A stretch of DNA of 64,000 nt from Ilex aquifolium. Taxonomy: Eukaryota > Streptophyta > Magnoliopsida > Aquifoliales > Aquifoliaceae. The stretch is from assembly GCA_951799425.1 (NCBI GenBank), contig OX637409.1:23776501-23840500 (forward strand). The letters run 5' to 3'. A program made the position numbers and the translations under genes. Positions 10,176 to 22,860 of the stretch are shown piece by piece (the first letter of the stretch is position 1; every line of letters starts with the position of its first letter). The notes beneath the pieces were generated by a model, which worked only from the letters and a program-made list of their open reading frames with translations, did not search any database and had not been told where the DNA came from.

Positions 10176-11619
10176 TCAAAACTCATCTGGATCAACATAT
10201 AAGAACTCTGCTTTCGGTGATGCTCGAGGAAATCGTCTGAATTCTTCCAATAATCTGGATCCAACAACATCATAATTTTCTGCCACGATTACCAATTTCT
10301 CAAGTACGGTTGAGCTTGCTAATAGAACCTTAACAAACTCCATTTCAGGCTGCACTCCAGAGAAAAGTACAACATTCACTTCTCGAAGACAACTCAAGGA
10401 ACAATCTGAAAATTTTTGTGCTTGCAAATACTCTACAACTGGCTCCATGTTAGCAGTGGGATCGGCAGATGCCTAGAAAAGAAAAAAAAAAGAATCCAAT
10501 CATATCAATCTAAACCTTTCAACTATACATAAATAACAGAAAATTAAAAACTAGTTCGGCAGTAACTCACTTCAAGTGTAAGTACTTGCAAGTTGGGGGA
10601 ACTTTTAATCAAGCAAAGAGCACTAGAGACCTCTTCAATCATTCCGAAACAAATAGAAGATAAACAAACGATTTTGAGGTGGTCCAATATACCAGGAAGT
10701 CTCTTTAGTACATTACCTACATCCAACAGCTTAAAAGAAATGGGCCAAAAGGAAGAAGTAAGAAACATGCTTTGTGTTGCAGATCTACGGTGTAGGTAAA
10801 CATAAAGCTCTCTTACCTCCAAAAGGTAACCATCCAGGTTCAGTATCTTAATAGCAGGTTGACAATTTAGAAACTTGATACAATTAGAGTTTTTTCCTTC
10901 CCCAGGGTGATCCACATTCACATCCATGGAAGTTAGATTCATCCAAATTTCCGAAAGAAGATGGGTGTTCTTGAAACAATGGATTTGAAAATGCCAAAAA
11001 AGCTAAAAGTTTTGAGTCTGGGAGCATCAATTTCAAGGCAATCAAACTCGGTGCAGCCATCCCACCAAAATTGTTCAAGTTCAGGAGAATTAGAGATCAG
11101 CCACACAAACCTTTCAGGTACAACGATAACTCCTGAAAAAAAAAGGCTGACGAGCCTACTAAATCCTTCGAATGTAGGCAGAGGTTTGAACACACAGTTA
11201 GAAAGATTCAAATGCCTTAGTTGTCGGAAGGTGAACAAGTGGGAAGGCAATATATGGGGATCACCTTCATAAATGCATAGGGTGAATTCCTGGACGTTGT
11301 TCTTGGACAGGAAAAGGATCCAATGATTGATATCAGGACAGCTTCTGAGACCACGGACGGAAAGGGTGAACTTAAGTATAGGTCCCTTGTGAAGTAACAG
11401 AACTTGGTAAACAATTGTTTTAAATTTCTGGCTTTCCTGTAATTCGAGGGGGTGCCAGCGATCAAATATAATGACTGGAATTGTTATCCATCTATATCTC
11501 CATTCTCTTGATAAGATACTTGTCCTCACAGCATCCCGCAATGGCAAACACTTGAGAATAATTTCTGTGATATTATCTGGTAAAGTACTGAAAATATTTG
11601 AACTCCTAAGCTCCCCCAT
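10176..11619 (-). pseudogene. F-box/FBD/LRR locus B, near-intact, one frameshift
   Basis: Three coding exons on the minus strand: 11619-10817, 10729-10571 and 10472-10176, all with GT-AG borders (donor GAG|GTAAGA, acceptor TTTTAAG|CTG; donor GAA|GTGAGT, acceptor TTTTCTAG|GCA). The protein begins MGELRSSNIFSTLPDNITEI, with an F-box over about residues 8-52 (IILKCLPLRDAVRTSILS). LRR-like repeats follow (QLRHLNLSNCVFKP), then the FBD region with FSGVQPEMEFVKVLLAS. Exons 2 and 3 have exactly the same lengths as in intact copy C (159 and 297 nt). Exon 1 is 803 nt, and one A is missing near 10978 (acaatgg against acaaatgg in A, C, D and E). This shifts the frame at about residue 213 and creates an early stop. 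It would be a truncated F-box/LRR protein without FBD, or a young pseudogene; a sequencing error is also possible. Confidence 0.85.
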
Positions 11620-12399
11620 TTCACAATTTTTATTGATTATCCTGGAAATCAAAAGCAAGGAACGACAATTAGATTCTGGTACCAGATCTATATCATTTCA
11701 TTTTTATACTAATGTGGCATAAACACAAAAGAAACAACACTTGGAAGAACAAAAATGGCCAACTCAGGTCACCGGTATCATCCACTTCAACCAAGTCTGC
11801 AGTTATGAATAAAATTAAGTACAAGGGATCATTCACACTTCAAATCAACATTCTCTAAAACTTTCTCCTTGAGCAACTCAATCGTTTTCAAGATAGCAAA
11901 CCCCCCTCCCCCTCCTAAAAATAAAAATAAAGCAATAGTAGTTTCATTATTCACCTAATAATTCAGCTTCACTTTCTCCACTTAATAGGATTGGATACAT
12001 ATTATATGTATCAAAAAATTTGTAAAATTATTTTTGAACTTTGGATAGGTTTGGGACATGCTGAAGTTATATAACCAAACCTTTGGGGTACACAATGATT
12101 TGACAGTGCCAGATATATGTTTTTTTTTTTATTCTGGAGCCACGGGAGGAAACAAAATAAGCGTTTTATTTAAAACAAAAATTGGAAAATTGAAGGTGAT
12201 TTTTCAATTGAGAATTTGAAGGCAAGAAAAATTACTTTTGTGGGCAAGTGGCTTTGGAGATTTCCCATTGAATGAAATTCGTTATGGCATTTAGTTATCA
12301 AGAGTAATTATTATTTACAGAACAATGGATGAGATGCTATTAGAATTAAAAGTAGAAGTTTCTAGTGCCCATGAAAATTCATCTCTAAAAAATTGACAA

Positions 12400-13260
12400 G
12401 TTTTTCCCAAATCTTGAGTTTAGAGTGGGTAATGGGGAGGGTTCGTTTTTGGGTGGATACTTAGTTGGGAGAGTCATCTTTTTTATATTTGTTTCCACGC
12501 CTCTATCATTTATCTTTCTTTTCACGATGCATCCATATTCCATAGATCTTGTGCTTCCGTTTTATAATCATATGTATTCTTGGACTTCAGATGCCGTAGT
12601 AAAAAGATGATAGAGACAGTAGGGATTTGATGTCATTCCTTGATATTCTTAACTATTTTTCATTGATATTCTTAACTATTTTTCATTGACTCAATAGTCG
12701 TGCAATAAAAGGTGGGTTTTCTAGCCTTCAAATGTTTTCTCTAGGAAATCCTTCCATTTTTTTTGGATAAATCTTCTTGTCCTCCGTTTACCTTTACTTT
12801 GATGATTTGGAAGGCCAAATTGCCAGTATAAGTGTAAGTTTTTGCAAGGGCCATTGCACATGGAAAGATTAATACCTATGATATGTTTTTAAAAAAAATA
12901 CATAATACTTGTCTTTCCTAGTGGTGTGTGGCGTTAGAGGTGATTATGAAAGCATTGATCATTTATTTTTACATTGCCCAGATTCTTTGTCCTTATTGCA
13001 TAAATTTCTAGCTTGGCAGGTTTGAGTTCGGTGATTCCCGCGTCATCCACATCCTTGCTTGTTAAAAATTTGAAAGGTCTTGGGCGGCTTGATATAGGCG
13101 TGATTCGTTGGGCTTATGAAGTGATTGATATTGCTACTTTTGGGTTAATTAGAAAGAAAATAATGAAAGAATTTTTCAAGATCAAAGCAAGTGGTTGAAT
13201 GAATTATAAGACCGTAGTCATTTCATCGCATCATTTTGAGATTCGATTCCTAAGAATTTC
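12400..13260 (+). pseudogene. LINE ORF2 C-terminal remnant, copy 1
   Basis: Plus-strand, heavily decayed C-terminal part of a non-LTR retrotransposon polyprotein. The VGNG...F-GGYLVG segment (about 12425) corresponds to the family's 'VGdG..tfWeD.WlG' motif. It is followed by the zinc-binding zf-RVT region (WKAKLP near 12808, 'SINHLFLYCP'-like near 12950) and a tail in which the family reads 'rKeRNeRiFed'. Stops and frameshifts are frequent. Copies 2 and 3 are at 22020-22860 and 30340-31150. Confidence 0.7.
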
Positions 13261-13802
13261 AAAGGAATTCTGCTTTTTTGTTAATTTAGGGGGATGAAGA
13301 GCTTTATAAGCTAATACATGTTTGATATCATGGGACATCTTCTTCTTTTAAACATTTACTATTTTCAACTCCTTTTTGAACAATACTTAATCTAAAGTCG
13401 GAATATTAAAAGAATATATTAATCGATGTCTAAAAATGCATCGTGGGATGCCCAACACCTTTCATACACTCAATCAAAAAAAATTAGCATTTAAGGCTTA
13501 GTAAAACAAACCATTTTCAATTTTGAATTTAAAAGTCAATTCTAGGCTATCAGTGACTCATCACACCTTTTTATTTAGATTTTTTTTAACATTTATTCAT
13601 TGGCATAACCATTTTTCAAAATCTGCAAAATTGCCACATATTCATTTTTTTTTTCACACAAGAAACATGAAAATCTATTAATCATAAAAAAACCGTGAAA
13701 AAACATGAGAGAACAAGGAATCCTCATGAAATAAGACGAGGTACAATAAAATATAAACAAAAGCTATGAGCGAAAAAATCAAGCCTCAACAATTGGCATC
13801 TA

Positions 13803-14602
13803 GGAAGCACAAACACTCAATTTTAGCTAGAATGTCAATGTCGAATATGTCTGGGACACGAACACGCTTCGGACACATGTCAGACACACTAAAATGAGTG
13901 TCTGATTTTTTTATTGTTATTTTTTTAGGACACGTTGAGGACATGCGACCAACACGCTTAGACACGTTGAAGACACATAGCTGACACGCTTAGGACACGT
14001 TTTAAGATTTTTTTTAATTTTTTGGGAACTTTTTTAGATAAATTCATAATTAAGATTTATTTTTTTTTAATTTGAAAGAGATATGAATCAAAATTATAAT
14101 ATAAGAGAATTTATAATCACTAAATTGAACAAAGGGTATGAATGTAACATAATTTTGGATACGAATACGAACTTATATACAAATGAAAAAAAAATTTAAT
14201 ATGAAAATAACGTGAGAAAAAATGGGGTTACAAAATTGGGGTAGTTTGAAATTGATGAAAATTAGTGTTACGAAGTGAAATATTTTTTACAATGAAAATT
14301 GTAGTAGTTATTGATTGTTGGATCATGGATATTAATGTTGAATGTAAATTGGTATATTTTATATTATATTTTTTATGCAATGATAACATGATGTGAATTT
14401 TCAGAATTAGAGAAAACATGAATTAAAAGATTATTATGATAATATTTTTATTTTGTCACATGATTATACATATATTTATATATATAAATATATAATATTT
14501 AACGTATCAACAACGTGTCCGTATCCTAATTTTTTGAAAAATATCGTGTCAGCATGTCCGTGCCATGTTGTATTCGTGTCTCATATCCGTGTCTGTGCTT
14601 CT
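13803..14602. mobile_element. MULE-type non-autonomous element
   Basis: About 800 bp inserted in copy 1 but absent from the two later copies of the same segment (23365 and 31670 read straight from 'atcggca' into 'catacttgagg'). The ends are GGAAGCACAAACAC and GTGTCTGTGCTTC. The interior has many 'gacacg' motifs near each end. The flanks attggcat (left) and attggtacat (right) look like an imperfect 8-10-bp target duplication, which favours a Mutator-like origin. Confidence 0.7.
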
Positions 14603-15866
14603 TATATTGGTACATACTTGAGGCCAATGATCCTTAATTAGACACGATTATATTCCTCCAAAGCTTTTAGATGCAGTAACCCAAAGAAGAGCCTGGAATG
14701 ATTTTATGCCATAAATCTTATCAAGAGGCCTCTAGTTTTTCAAAAATTCGACCATGTCTTTCCAACGACATTATCGAAACGCTGATAAAACTGCACAGCT
14801 CAATAAGATCTTAGCTTTATTACTTGAATCAAGGCCAACAAAGTGAATCTCAAATATCAAAATACAATCTTTAAGACACACCCCTAAGGAATTCCAAACA
14901 TTCCCAAATGTAAATGATTCATCTTCAACATCAAACTCAAAAGTCATCAAGAGTAAATTTTATCATAAAATAATACAATATATAAAATTTATGAGCATTT
15001 ATTGACATTTCTTTCCTTGTATATATTTGTTTAGGTTTTACTGCATCATTGTATCTACATCGTTCATGCCTATATTTCGTATGCTCATTCATGCTTCATT
15101 ACCAAGAAGTGTTAAGGTTCTGAAATATCTAAATTTTATCTAAGTTTAGGAATGACGAAGGACTGAATCTCGATAATATCTTCTAAACCCAATGCATCTC
15201 ATTATTGTCATTATTACAAGCCCAACAAAACATTAATGGAGCAAAAACACTCGGACAATGGGTTAATTTATTTCATAATGTTCTTCGTTAATCATTCAAT
15301 AAAAAAATCAAAATTATTGATGAAAAATTTCTAATCAAAAAAAAATTATTGATGGAAAATTCAAATCACTTTAGACCTCAATCCAAAACTACTAATGTTG
15401 AAAGAATTATCTACTGCTACTTGAGAGTGCAAATTGAAAATATAAAATCCTTCAGGGTGTAAAGTAGTAAAGTGTGATTCGCCCTAAATTGGGGTTGCAA
15501 CTTTAATCAACTTAACAGATCTGGCTCAAACCTTTAACTTGATATGCAAAATCTTCCAGATAATCAGTAGGGCACCTTATTGAAGATTAATCAATACTAA
15601 TCCAGAATGAGATTATGTTGGATATGAAGCCTAAACCTTAATATGTAATAGCAGAGAACGGCATGGAAGAACAAATAACACGTATAAAATCCATCTAAAG
15701 AGGGCTAGACAATCCAGAAATCACCAATCCATAAAATTTCAACTTAAAAGCAGTAAAGAACACCCACGCACCGCCACACAACAGAGAACCCACAGCCCAT
15801 GAACACACACACCCACAACACTCACAAGCATGCAGAGACACACTAATAGAGAGAATGGAGACTGAC

Positions 15867-15975
15867 CCGGATGGATTGAGAGAGAAGAGATGATCGGTGA
15901 GGCTTGAGAGTGACGAGAGAGACGAGCGGGAGACAGAGCGCGGGACTCAGAAAAATGAATTCGGTTTGGGTTTCG
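15867..15975 (-). promoter_or_regulatory. Candidate leader exon/promoter segment of locus B
   Basis: A purine/CT-rich segment (minus sense) ends CATCCGG followed by GTCAGT. It is conserved at 25490-25640 (donor GTGAGT) and at 33917-34070 (donor GTCAGT). Conservation of this block, including the splice-site-like end, suggests an untranslated first exon of B-type F-box genes. No clear TATA box was assigned. Confidence 0.4.
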
Positions 15976-17153
15976 GGTTTTTTGGAAGTGAGCTGCGAAT
16001 TTGAGGATTGGAAAAATGACACTTTATACCCTAAATTTTTTTTAAGTTTCTAATTTATACCCTTAAAGATTTAAATTTCTTATATTGAATGCTCATTTAA
16101 ATTAAAAAAAAATAGCAATGTGCTCCATTTTTAATAAAATAGAATACCAAATTTTCATGTAAATTGCTTAAAATTTAGAATAATTCAAATAATTGTGAAT
16201 AGAAATGCGATAATATAACACATATAACAAAAAATATTGTCAAAAAAGGAAACAAAAGGTTAGTTTCAAACCATATTACTACATTTTTTGTCTGATTGAA
16301 GATGCAATATGGGATTAAAATGACGGAGAATAGTTTGGTGGAACACTCAATTCAAATAGGTTTTGACATATTTTTTATTTCTAAAAACAAAAAATAGTTC
16401 CAAGATACAATCCAACAAGACCTTAATGTTTTAAGTTTTAACTTAAGATTTTTGAGATTTTAAAATGTGTAAGTGTCATTTCTCCAAGCATTGCCTAAAT
16501 TTAATGTCAGTTGAGACCTTTATTTATTTAAATTCCAGGGCTTTTCGCACTTTGAACCCTAATTTTTTTTTAAATCTTTTAATTTGCAAATTCAAAGATT
16601 AAATTTTTCATATTGTACTCACTCTCAATGTATCAAAAGTGTTGTAATGTGACACTTCTGTTAGCTTCTACTATTTTTTCTATCAAAAGTCAACCCATTG
16701 ACATTGACAGAAAAATTAACAAAAAACTTAGTTACTAATGAGTGAATATAAAAGTGGTGAATTTAGTAACTAATTAGGTGAATATAGATCGAGTGAACTT
16801 AATAATTTAAGATTAAAAGTTAAATGGGATGGGGAAGGATATTTAAGGGGTGGGACATTGGTATAGCCCCACCCGACAGTAATTGCCAAAGGTTTTTCCC
16901 TCTTTTTTTTGTGTTATTTTTTATTTCACTTGTCACACTTTGTTCACTTATCATTTTTTTGAATAAAGTCTATTATACGATACTAGAAAAATAAAAAATC
17001 CTTTAAGTCATATGAACTGAGGTAAAATATAACCTAACCTCATCATTTTACCGGGTTCAATCCGATTTAATGAACTCGGCCAAATTTCATGTTTGGTTAT
17101 GGATATGATAAGAGCAATGTTACATGGACTTCATAAATAATTGACTTCAATTT
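15976..17153. other. Intergenic, old inverted-repeat element remnants
   Basis: The 'tataccctaaatttt...aatttatacccttaaag' segment (16027-16070) and the related 16480-16600 segment resemble the termini of the palindromic element at 38260-39000. The segment at 16690-16880 resembles the 45200-48890 element ('gtgaacttagttattag', 'atagccccacc'). No gene seen. Confidence 0.45.
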
Positions 17154-17339
17154 CTAGCTCTCCTCTAATTCGAGGAGGAACTCAAATACGATGTCTAGAA
17201 TCGTTACCCGTCTATATCTCCATTCTCTTGATAAGATACTTGTCCTTGCAGCATCCCGCAATGGCAAACACTTGAGAATAATTCCTGTGATATTATCTGG
17301 TAAAGTATTGAAAACATCTGAACTTCTAAGCTCCATCAT
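17154..17339 (-). pseudogene. F-box fragment H (5' exon only)
   Basis: The ATG at 17339 (or 17336) starts M(M)ELRSSDVFNTLPDNITGI, an F-box closely similar to copy B. The frame stops after about 61 codons, where similarity to B ends, so no LRR or FBD region is present. The upstream sequence matches B's upstream sequence, interrupted at about 17356-17513 by a ~155-bp MITE-like insertion with imperfect inverted ends ('tatgcaccaaaac'/'ttttggtgcacaaat'). The Harbinger element at 17770 then splits the rest of the upstream segment. Confidence 0.85.
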
Positions 17340-18139
17340 TTCACAATTTTTATTGATGAGCAATACTATCTGCACAAAAAATATGCACCAAAACATTCAC
17401 CAAATCATTTGCAATCATTGGATCAGTAGATCCTATTAATGATCCAACGACTACAGTTGATTTAGTATAAATTTTGGTGCACAAATTTAATGCACATAGA
17501 ATTATTCTTTATTAATTATCCTGGGAATCAAAAGCAAGAAACCACATCATTACATGGCATAAACACAAAAGAAACAACATTTGGAAGAACAAAAATGGAC
17601 AACTCGGGTCATCATTATCATCCACTTCAACCAAGTATGCGGTTATGAATAAAATAAATCAACATTCTCTAAAACTTTCTCCTTGAGCAACTCATAGTTT
17701 TCAAGATAACCCCCCAACCCCCCTCCTAAGAAAAAAAAACAAAGCAATATTAGTTTCATTATTCACCTAGGTTATGATTGGTAACGTTTTTGTTTTTATG
17801 TTTATTTAAAAAAAAAAAAAACATAATCAATTTTTTCTTTTCTTTTTTTGGTTAAAAATTGAAACAAAAAACGTGTTTAGATGTAGTTGTTATTTTAAAA
17901 AATCAAAAAACTAAAACAGAAAACATGTTTGATAACCATTGTATTTTCTGTTAAATATTTTACCTTTATATTAATTCTTACTAAAACACAATCACATTAT
18001 TTATATCAATACATTCATCAACCCATAACACAGTGCACAATACATCAACCCAAAATAATAGAAGTTGTTAAATATTTAAAGTAACAATAGATCAACCCAT
18101 TATTAATAATCTACCAAATACCAGACTACACCATAATCA

Positions 18140-19435
18140 CTTTACTAAAATCCTAATTTGTGCTTGTGAACTAGTTCCTGCACCACCTCTACTATCATCA
18201 ATATCCTCTTTTCGTTCAAAGTCAACAAGCAACCAATCATGTGGAGAATGACTTCTGATGGAGTTATGGACGGTATAACAAACTGTGGGCAAATATTTCT
18301 GCGTGGTTATGGGATCAGGTGGCATTAGTTTGAGAATGGAAAAATGAATCTTCAAAACTCCAGTGCAACGCTCAATTATATTTCAAAGTGATGAGTTACG
18401 ATAATTGAATAACTCCTCTTTATTGGTTGGTTGTTAACCTCTCCCTCTATAATTACGTAAGTAATATTTCTCACCGCGATAAGGAGACAAAAAAGCTGAC
18501 ATGTTTGTAAAACCCAAATCCACAACATAAGATTTATTTGTGAAAATATATATCATTGTAAGACATAATATTGGATTTATACAAATTACTTATCTGAAAT
18601 CCAGGAATAAATTTACTTCCTAGCAACATTGAAAATTTGTTTGCGGGATTAGTGACACTATAAAAACTCTTGAGTCATGAGTTGTACCTTCCCACCTACT
18701 CAACATAAATGTAAATCGCATGTCAAATGAACATGCACACATTACATTGAGTTTGTACAGTCTATTTTCCACAGTATGACACTTGCTGATCTACTATAAC
18801 ATGTGTATCAACATAAGTATCACCAATTGCACTAACATAATTCTATAATGACAAACATATGCTGATAACATCAAAACCCGTTAACCGTCATATTATAGTT
18901 TATATATTGGTCGAAGATACAATAATACTTTTAATTACCTTAAAAAAATGGATAATATTTAGGATTGAATCTAATCCGAGGTTGAATGACATCAAAATTT
19001 GGGGATTGTATGATATCAATTCCACGCCTATAAACTCTCTTCAACACACACTTGAAGTATTTGGAAATTGTCTCACCCAAATGTTGAAACCTTTTAGCCA
19101 CTATGCGATTTTGCTCATTGTGAGCTATAGTTACAAAAAATATAACTACTTGCCCTTAAACAGTGAGATATCTAGAGTTTTGCAAATCTCTATTTTTTAA
19201 CTCTGCAAAACAACACAAACACAAGTGGATCCATTCTAAATTGGTCAAAACACTTATCTTCATGCCCATTAATTAATTCCAATACATAATCATGCTCCCT
19301 AAGTTGAGATGTTCTACACGGACATAGTCCTAACTTTTGACTAGAATAAGTATCTAGTGCTATTGCAATCATGACAATACTTATCTCATCATCACTATCA
19401 AATATCGTATCCAATTCCTCATCTAAATCCATTAG
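18140..19435 (-). pseudogene. Harbinger transposase (DDE_Tnp_4), decayed
   Basis: Pieces of the PIF/Harbinger DDE transposase are readable in order on the minus strand. They are an N-terminal helix-rich part (RTSQLREHDYVLELINGH, about 19300), NRMVAKRFQHLGETISKYF-like sequence at about 19100, an Asp-containing RWEGTTHDSRV block near 18700, SAFLSPYRGEKYYLRNYRGR near 18470, and the C-terminal ELFNYRNSSL..IIERCTGVLK with a conserved Glu, ending around HNSIR. Stops and frameshifts break it, so it cannot encode an active enzyme. Confidence 0.85.
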
Positions 19436-19639
19436 TGTCGAAATACCTATAGCACATAATAATTATAAGTATGCAAATACCAAATAAAACATGTACAACC
19501 AATAAACAAACATAAATCCCAACTTAGACATAAAACAAACACATGCAAACATCCATGACAGTCATAAAGAAACATGCATCCCAAAATACCAAGTTTAATA
19601 GAAATACATATCCTGATACGTAAAGAGAAAGCATAAAAA

Positions 19640-20633
19640 TCACAAGCACGTAATCCAATCCCTCTTCCTATGGTTCGGCATAGCCATGAATAGCTTCCTC
19701 CAAGTCATACCCTCACTAAATTTTGTTATGGCTTTTGCATAGCCATCTGCATCAATGTCGTCCAGATTATTCAAAGCAGCCACACACTCATTTACCAAAT
19801 CACCCTTATGGTTAGTAACCTCACTATCCCCATACGAAGATGTCACCACCATAGCGTTAGACATCTTGTACTCCAAATACTCATTTTTTTTCTTTGAAGT
19901 TTCCACAAAAACATTAAGGGCAGATGTAAGATTAACCATGATATTATCCTTCTCCCGACATTGACTACAGGTTGGAGTGGTAGACCTACTATGAGAACAG
20001 TTGCTTGGCCCTTTATCATTTTCATTGTCATCGCCTTTACGAACCTCGTTTATAGGATCAAATGTTGGATCTTTTTCTTCATTGCTGCGAGATGTATGTT
20101 GGGTTGAAGGATGAGCATGTTTACCAATTGCACTTGTCTTACCATATATTCTACCAAGTTTTTTATAATGAGGACAACCTTTTTTCTTGAATTGTCTAGC
20201 ATGCTTATTCACCTGACAGAAATAAAAACTAATCAATACTAAACCCTTATAAAAAATAGACATAACAATGATTACAAGTTTTAAGAAGAATTGACTACCT
20301 TGAACAAATTCTTCCAGACATCATCTGGTAAAGTAATTGTCTGTCTCTCTGGGTCCCAACCTACTCCTGTTGTTTCATTCAATAACTTCTTAAATGCATT
20401 GAACATTGTTCTCAAAGTATTGTATTTGTTTCGAATCTGCTCATGGCTGTAATTATACCCCTCTTTGCTCTAAGTTGCACGATGATTCTGTTCCACGCAT
20501 CCTTTTCAAATGTAGATGTGTCTTTATGTCGACCTGGTACTTCCAAATCCATCAATTCAATAAAAATGGCCTCATTTTTAGCCGTCCATGGCCCGCCAAC
20601 TATTTTATCCCCAACCTCAACAACATTTTCCAT
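19640..20633 (-). pseudogene. Harbinger Myb/SANT-like accessory protein
   Basis: The second gene of the PIF/Harbinger element, which in this family supplies DNA binding and helps the transposase. Exon 1 is 20633-20299 (MENVVEVGDKIVGGPWTAKN, then the Trp-rich Myb_DNA-bind_3 domain continuing to GVGWDPERQTITLPDDVWKN). A GT-AG intron spans 20298-20213. Exon 2 is 20212-19640 (VNKHARQFKKKGCPHYKKL, a Ser/Asn-rich linker, then the typical C-terminal helix ending RDWITCL). Exon 1 is 335 nt and needs a one-base correction near 20465, between ...QLRAKRG and GYNYSHEQI, so the gene is frameshifted. Confidence 0.85.
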
Positions 20634-20724
20634 CTACATACCAATTTCCAACAACTCCAAATATTCAAACATTCAAACTTATAACACCCTCTCAAATCCC
20701 AACTAGTTACATAAAGCATAAAAT

Positions 20725-20950
20725 AAAAAACAATAAAATAATTCATACTTCATACTTCATAATTCATAATTCACAATTGATACTTTATAATTCTCAAATC
20801 TCAATTCATAAATCATAATTCATAATTCTTGATTCATACTTCATAATTCTCAAATCCCAATTCATACTTCATAATTCATAATTCACAATCCACAATTCAT
20901 AATTCAATTCATAGTTCATATCAATTCATAGTTCATAATTCAATTTATAC
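20725..20950. repeat. AT-rich minisatellite ('ttcataattca')
   Basis: Tandem variants of 'tcataattcataattcaca' and 'attctcaaatcccaattcat' occupy about 220 bp upstream of the Myb-like gene inside the Harbinger element. They are followed by a short CA-rich run (20965-21000). Confidence 0.8.
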
Positions 20951-22019
20951 ACAAACAGATGCATACACACACACACATGCACACATACACACGTGCAAAC
21001 ACAGAGAGAGTGAGATGTTAAAATCAACAACGAAACAAAACAAAACAAAGATGAAGAAAAATCACTAGATCTGCAAAAATAAACTATAGATCTCCAAAAA
21101 TAAACCCTAGATTTGAAACAAAAATCCTATATCTGAAACAAAAATCCAAAGTGAAGAAGAAACCTTACTATAGAGCTTCGTCGGATTGCTTCGAGAACAG
21201 CTTTGTCGAAGATGGCAGAGAGAGACAAGAGACAACAATGACAGTGGAGAAAGGCGAGAGACAGACCGATTCAACTTTGTTGCTGCAAATGAGTTTTTAT
21301 ATGTAAGGGAAAAATGTTGTTTTTTGTTGTTAACAGGTTTGACTTGGAGATCTCATAAGAAGGAGGATGGGGTGTTTGCGTGTTTTTGTGTTTTGGATGT
21401 TTTTTAAAATAGTTTTTTTATATTTGCATTTTTTGTCCTTGTTTTCAAAACAGAGTACCAAAAAAAAAAACCGAAAACATTCACCAAACACATTTTTTTT
21501 CTTTCCAAAAACTGAAAACAAAAAAAAATAAAAAAAAATAAAAACACCCTGTTACCAAACGCACCCCTAATAATTGAGCTTCACTTTCTGCACTTAATAG
21601 TATTGGATACATATTATATGTATCACAAAATTTGTAAAATATTTTTAAACTTTTGGATAGGTTTGGGACATGCTGAAGTTTTATAACCAAACCTTTTGGA
21701 TACACGGTGATTTGCCAGCGTAAGATATATGTTTTTTTTTTCCTTGGGGCCATGGGAGAAAACAAAATAAGTGTTTTATTTAAAACAACAATTGGAAAAT
21801 TGAAGGTGGTTTTTCAATTGACAATTTGAAGGTAAGAAAAAATTACTTTAATGGAGTTGGCTTTGGAGATGTCCCTTTGAACAAAATTCCTTAAGACATT
21901 TAGTTATCAAGAGAAATTATTGTTTACTGGCCAATGGATGGAATGTTAACAGAATTAAAAATAGAAGTTTCTAATACCCATGAAAATTCACATCTCAAAA
22001 ATTGACGAGTTTTTTTGAA

Positions 22020-22860
22020 ATCTTTAGTTGGTGGTGTGTAACAGGGAGAGTTCGTTTTTGGGTGGATACCTAGTTGGAAGAGTTATCTTTTTTATATTTG
22101 TTTCCACACCTCTATCATTTATCTTGCTTTTCACAATGCATCCATTGCTCTTGTGCTTCGATTTTATAATCATCTGTACTTGGACTTCGAATTCCGTAGT
22201 TAAAAGATGATAGAGACACTAGGGTTTTGATGTCATTCCTTGATATTCTTAACAATTCTTCATTGACTCAAGAGTCAAGTGATAAAAGGTGAGTTTTCTA
22301 GCCTTTAGATGTTTTCTCTAGGAAATTCTTTCCTTTTTTTTTTGGATGAATTTTTTTGTCCTCTCTTTACCACTACTTTGATGATTTGGAAAGCCAAATT
22401 GCCTCTAAAAGTGTAAATTTTTGCAAGGGGCATTGCACATGGTAACTATGATATGCTTTATGGAAAAAAAAGAAGAAGACATAATACTTGTCTTTCCCAG
22501 TGGTGTTTGGTGTTAGAGATGATTATAAAAGCATTAATCATTTATTTTTATATTGCCCTACTATTTTTCCTCATGGCATAAATTGCTAGCTTGACATGTT
22601 TGAGTTCGGTAATTCCCGAGTCATCCACATCCTTGTTTGTTAAAGATTTGAAAGGACTTGGGCGGATTGATGTAGGCGTGATTCGCTGGGGTTATGAGTT
22701 GATTGTTATTGCTACTTTTTGGGTTAATAGGAAGGAAAGGAATGAAAGAATTTTTGAAGACCGAAGCAAATTGTTGAATAGATTCTAGGACCGTAGTCAT
22801 TTCAACGCATCATTCTGAGATTAAATTCCTCAGAAATTCAAAGGAATTCTACTTTTTTGC
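22020..22860 (+). pseudogene. LINE ORF2 C-terminal remnant, copy 2
   Basis: Same remnant as at 12400-13260. The readable pieces are FLGGYLVGRVIFFIF near 22055, WKAKLPLKVKVFA near 22390, a zinc-binding-like region with NHLFLYCP near 22540, and NRKERNERIFEDRSKLL at about 22725-22775, which is the diagnostic end of plant LINE zf-RVT regions. It is broken by stops. Confidence 0.75.

Larger units (their letters stand above)
11642..15866 (-). other. Presumed 5' UTR intron of locus B (filled with elements)
   Basis: The acceptor TTTCCAG|GATAATC lies at 11642/11641. The proposed donor is CATCCGG|GTCAGT at 15867/15866. The interval contains a LINE remnant (12400-13260), a MULE-like element (13803-14602) and sequence that recurs in both units of the later tandem duplication (21567-24020 and 29886-32335). 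The intron call depends on the donor exon at 15867 being real. Confidence 0.4.
17770..21566 (-). mobile_element. PIF/Harbinger DNA transposon, inactive
   Basis: The boundaries are set by comparison with the uninterrupted site in locus B ('attcacctaataattc' at about 11950). Here 'attcacCTA' is followed by GGTTATGATTGGTAACG, and the right end GTTACCAAACGCACCC is followed by 'CTAataattg'. The target duplication is CTA. The terminal inverted repeats share GG.T..G.TTGGTAAC. Inside are a transposase remnant (18140-19435) and a Myb/SANT-like gene remnant (19640-20633), both on the minus strand, which is the standard two-gene layout of plant PIF/Harbinger elements. Confidence 0.9.
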
